Shown here: positions 5,804 to 5,879 of the stretch, piece by piece | Position numbering within the stretch: position 1 is the stretch's first letter | How the letters are laid out: the number at the start of each line of letters is the position of its first letter | DNA from: Bacillota bacterium | Lineage (GTDB): Bacteria; Bacillota; DTU025 | Direction: 5' to 3' | Assembly: GCA_003456765.1 (NCBI GenBank) | Contig: DMOT01000262.1 | Location: 1-5,879 of the forward strand | Length of the DNA: 5,879 nt | The notes under the pieces: generated by a model | The model's input: the letters and a program-made list of their open reading frames with translations, nothing else | Databases searched by the model: none | Told to the model about the DNA's origin: nothing | Program-made: the position numbers and the translations under genes

Positions 5804-5879
5804 TTTCTGCCCCTTCCTGCAATTCGCAATACTCTTGCATCCCGTAGACCAGATTGATATGTGACACCGAGTACACAGA
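5790..5879 (-). CDS. Possible C-terminal end of an upstream gene (partial, unidentified)
   Basis: A minus-strand frame enters from the right edge and stays open for 29 codons to a TGA at 5792-5790. It reads ...HINLVYGMQEYCELQEGAES.. and ends in an acidic tail. The stop lies inside the first codons of the reductase gene, giving an overlap of 11-14 bases depending on that gene's start; such overlaps are common between co-transcribed, translationally coupled genes. The support is limited: the two other minus-strand frames are also open across most of this short stretch, so openness alone proves little, and I do not recognise the family. The alternative is that this is only the leader of the reductase gene. 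No convincing promoter boxes were seen here. Confidence 0.38.
   Translation of the reverse strand, partial: SVYSVSHINLVYGMQEYCELQEGAESDAT

Overview
The window is a tightly packed block of genes read entirely from the minus strand (right to left). It looks like the middle of a long acyl-CoA metabolism and transport operon. Base composition is moderately GC-rich (roughly 55-60 % in a hand count of several lines). Shine-Dalgarno sites are strong (AAGGAGGG, GGAGGAG, GGAGG) and some starts are GTG. The gene mix (acetyl-CoA hydrolase/transferase family enzyme, thiolase, FabG-type reductase, FabH-like protein, LIV-type ABC transporter) is typical of anaerobic, fermentative or syntrophic bacteria such as clostridial Peptococcaceae or Synergistota. 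That placement is inference and is weakly held. Nothing in the window marks a mobile element, CRISPR array, phage or RNA gene.

Layout in order of transcription: (1) 5879-5790, a possible C-terminal end of an unidentified upstream gene that overlaps the next start; (2) 5803-5060, a FabG-type short-chain dehydrogenase/reductase with intact motifs; (3) 5018-3726, a CoA-transferase of the acetyl-CoA hydrolase / 4-hydroxybutyrate CoA-transferase family; (4) 3669-2665, a FabH/KAS III-fold protein that keeps the nucleophilic Cys but has Thr and Tyr where the catalytic His and Asn should be; (5) 2459-1281, a biosynthetic-type thiolase with a full Cys-His-Cys active site; (6) 1169-948, a small protein of 73 residues and unknown function; (7) 936-67, a LivH-type permease; (8) 61-1, the probable first 20 codons of the next gene, most likely the partner permease LivM. 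No stretch without a gene reaches 300 bases. The largest gap is 205 bases, between the FabH-like gene and the thiolase.

How the parts may work together (inference): the LIV-type transporter takes up an amino acid or other small carboxylate, the CoA-transferase moves CoA onto a carboxylic acid, the SDR interconverts a 3-hydroxyacyl and a 3-oxoacyl thioester, and the thiolase cleaves or forms the 3-oxoacyl-CoA. The FabH-like protein is the odd member. Its altered active site argues against ordinary malonyl-ACP condensation, and its placement between a CoA-transferase and a thiolase suggests a specialised acyl-CoA reaction. It is the best lead in the window for undescribed biochemistry.
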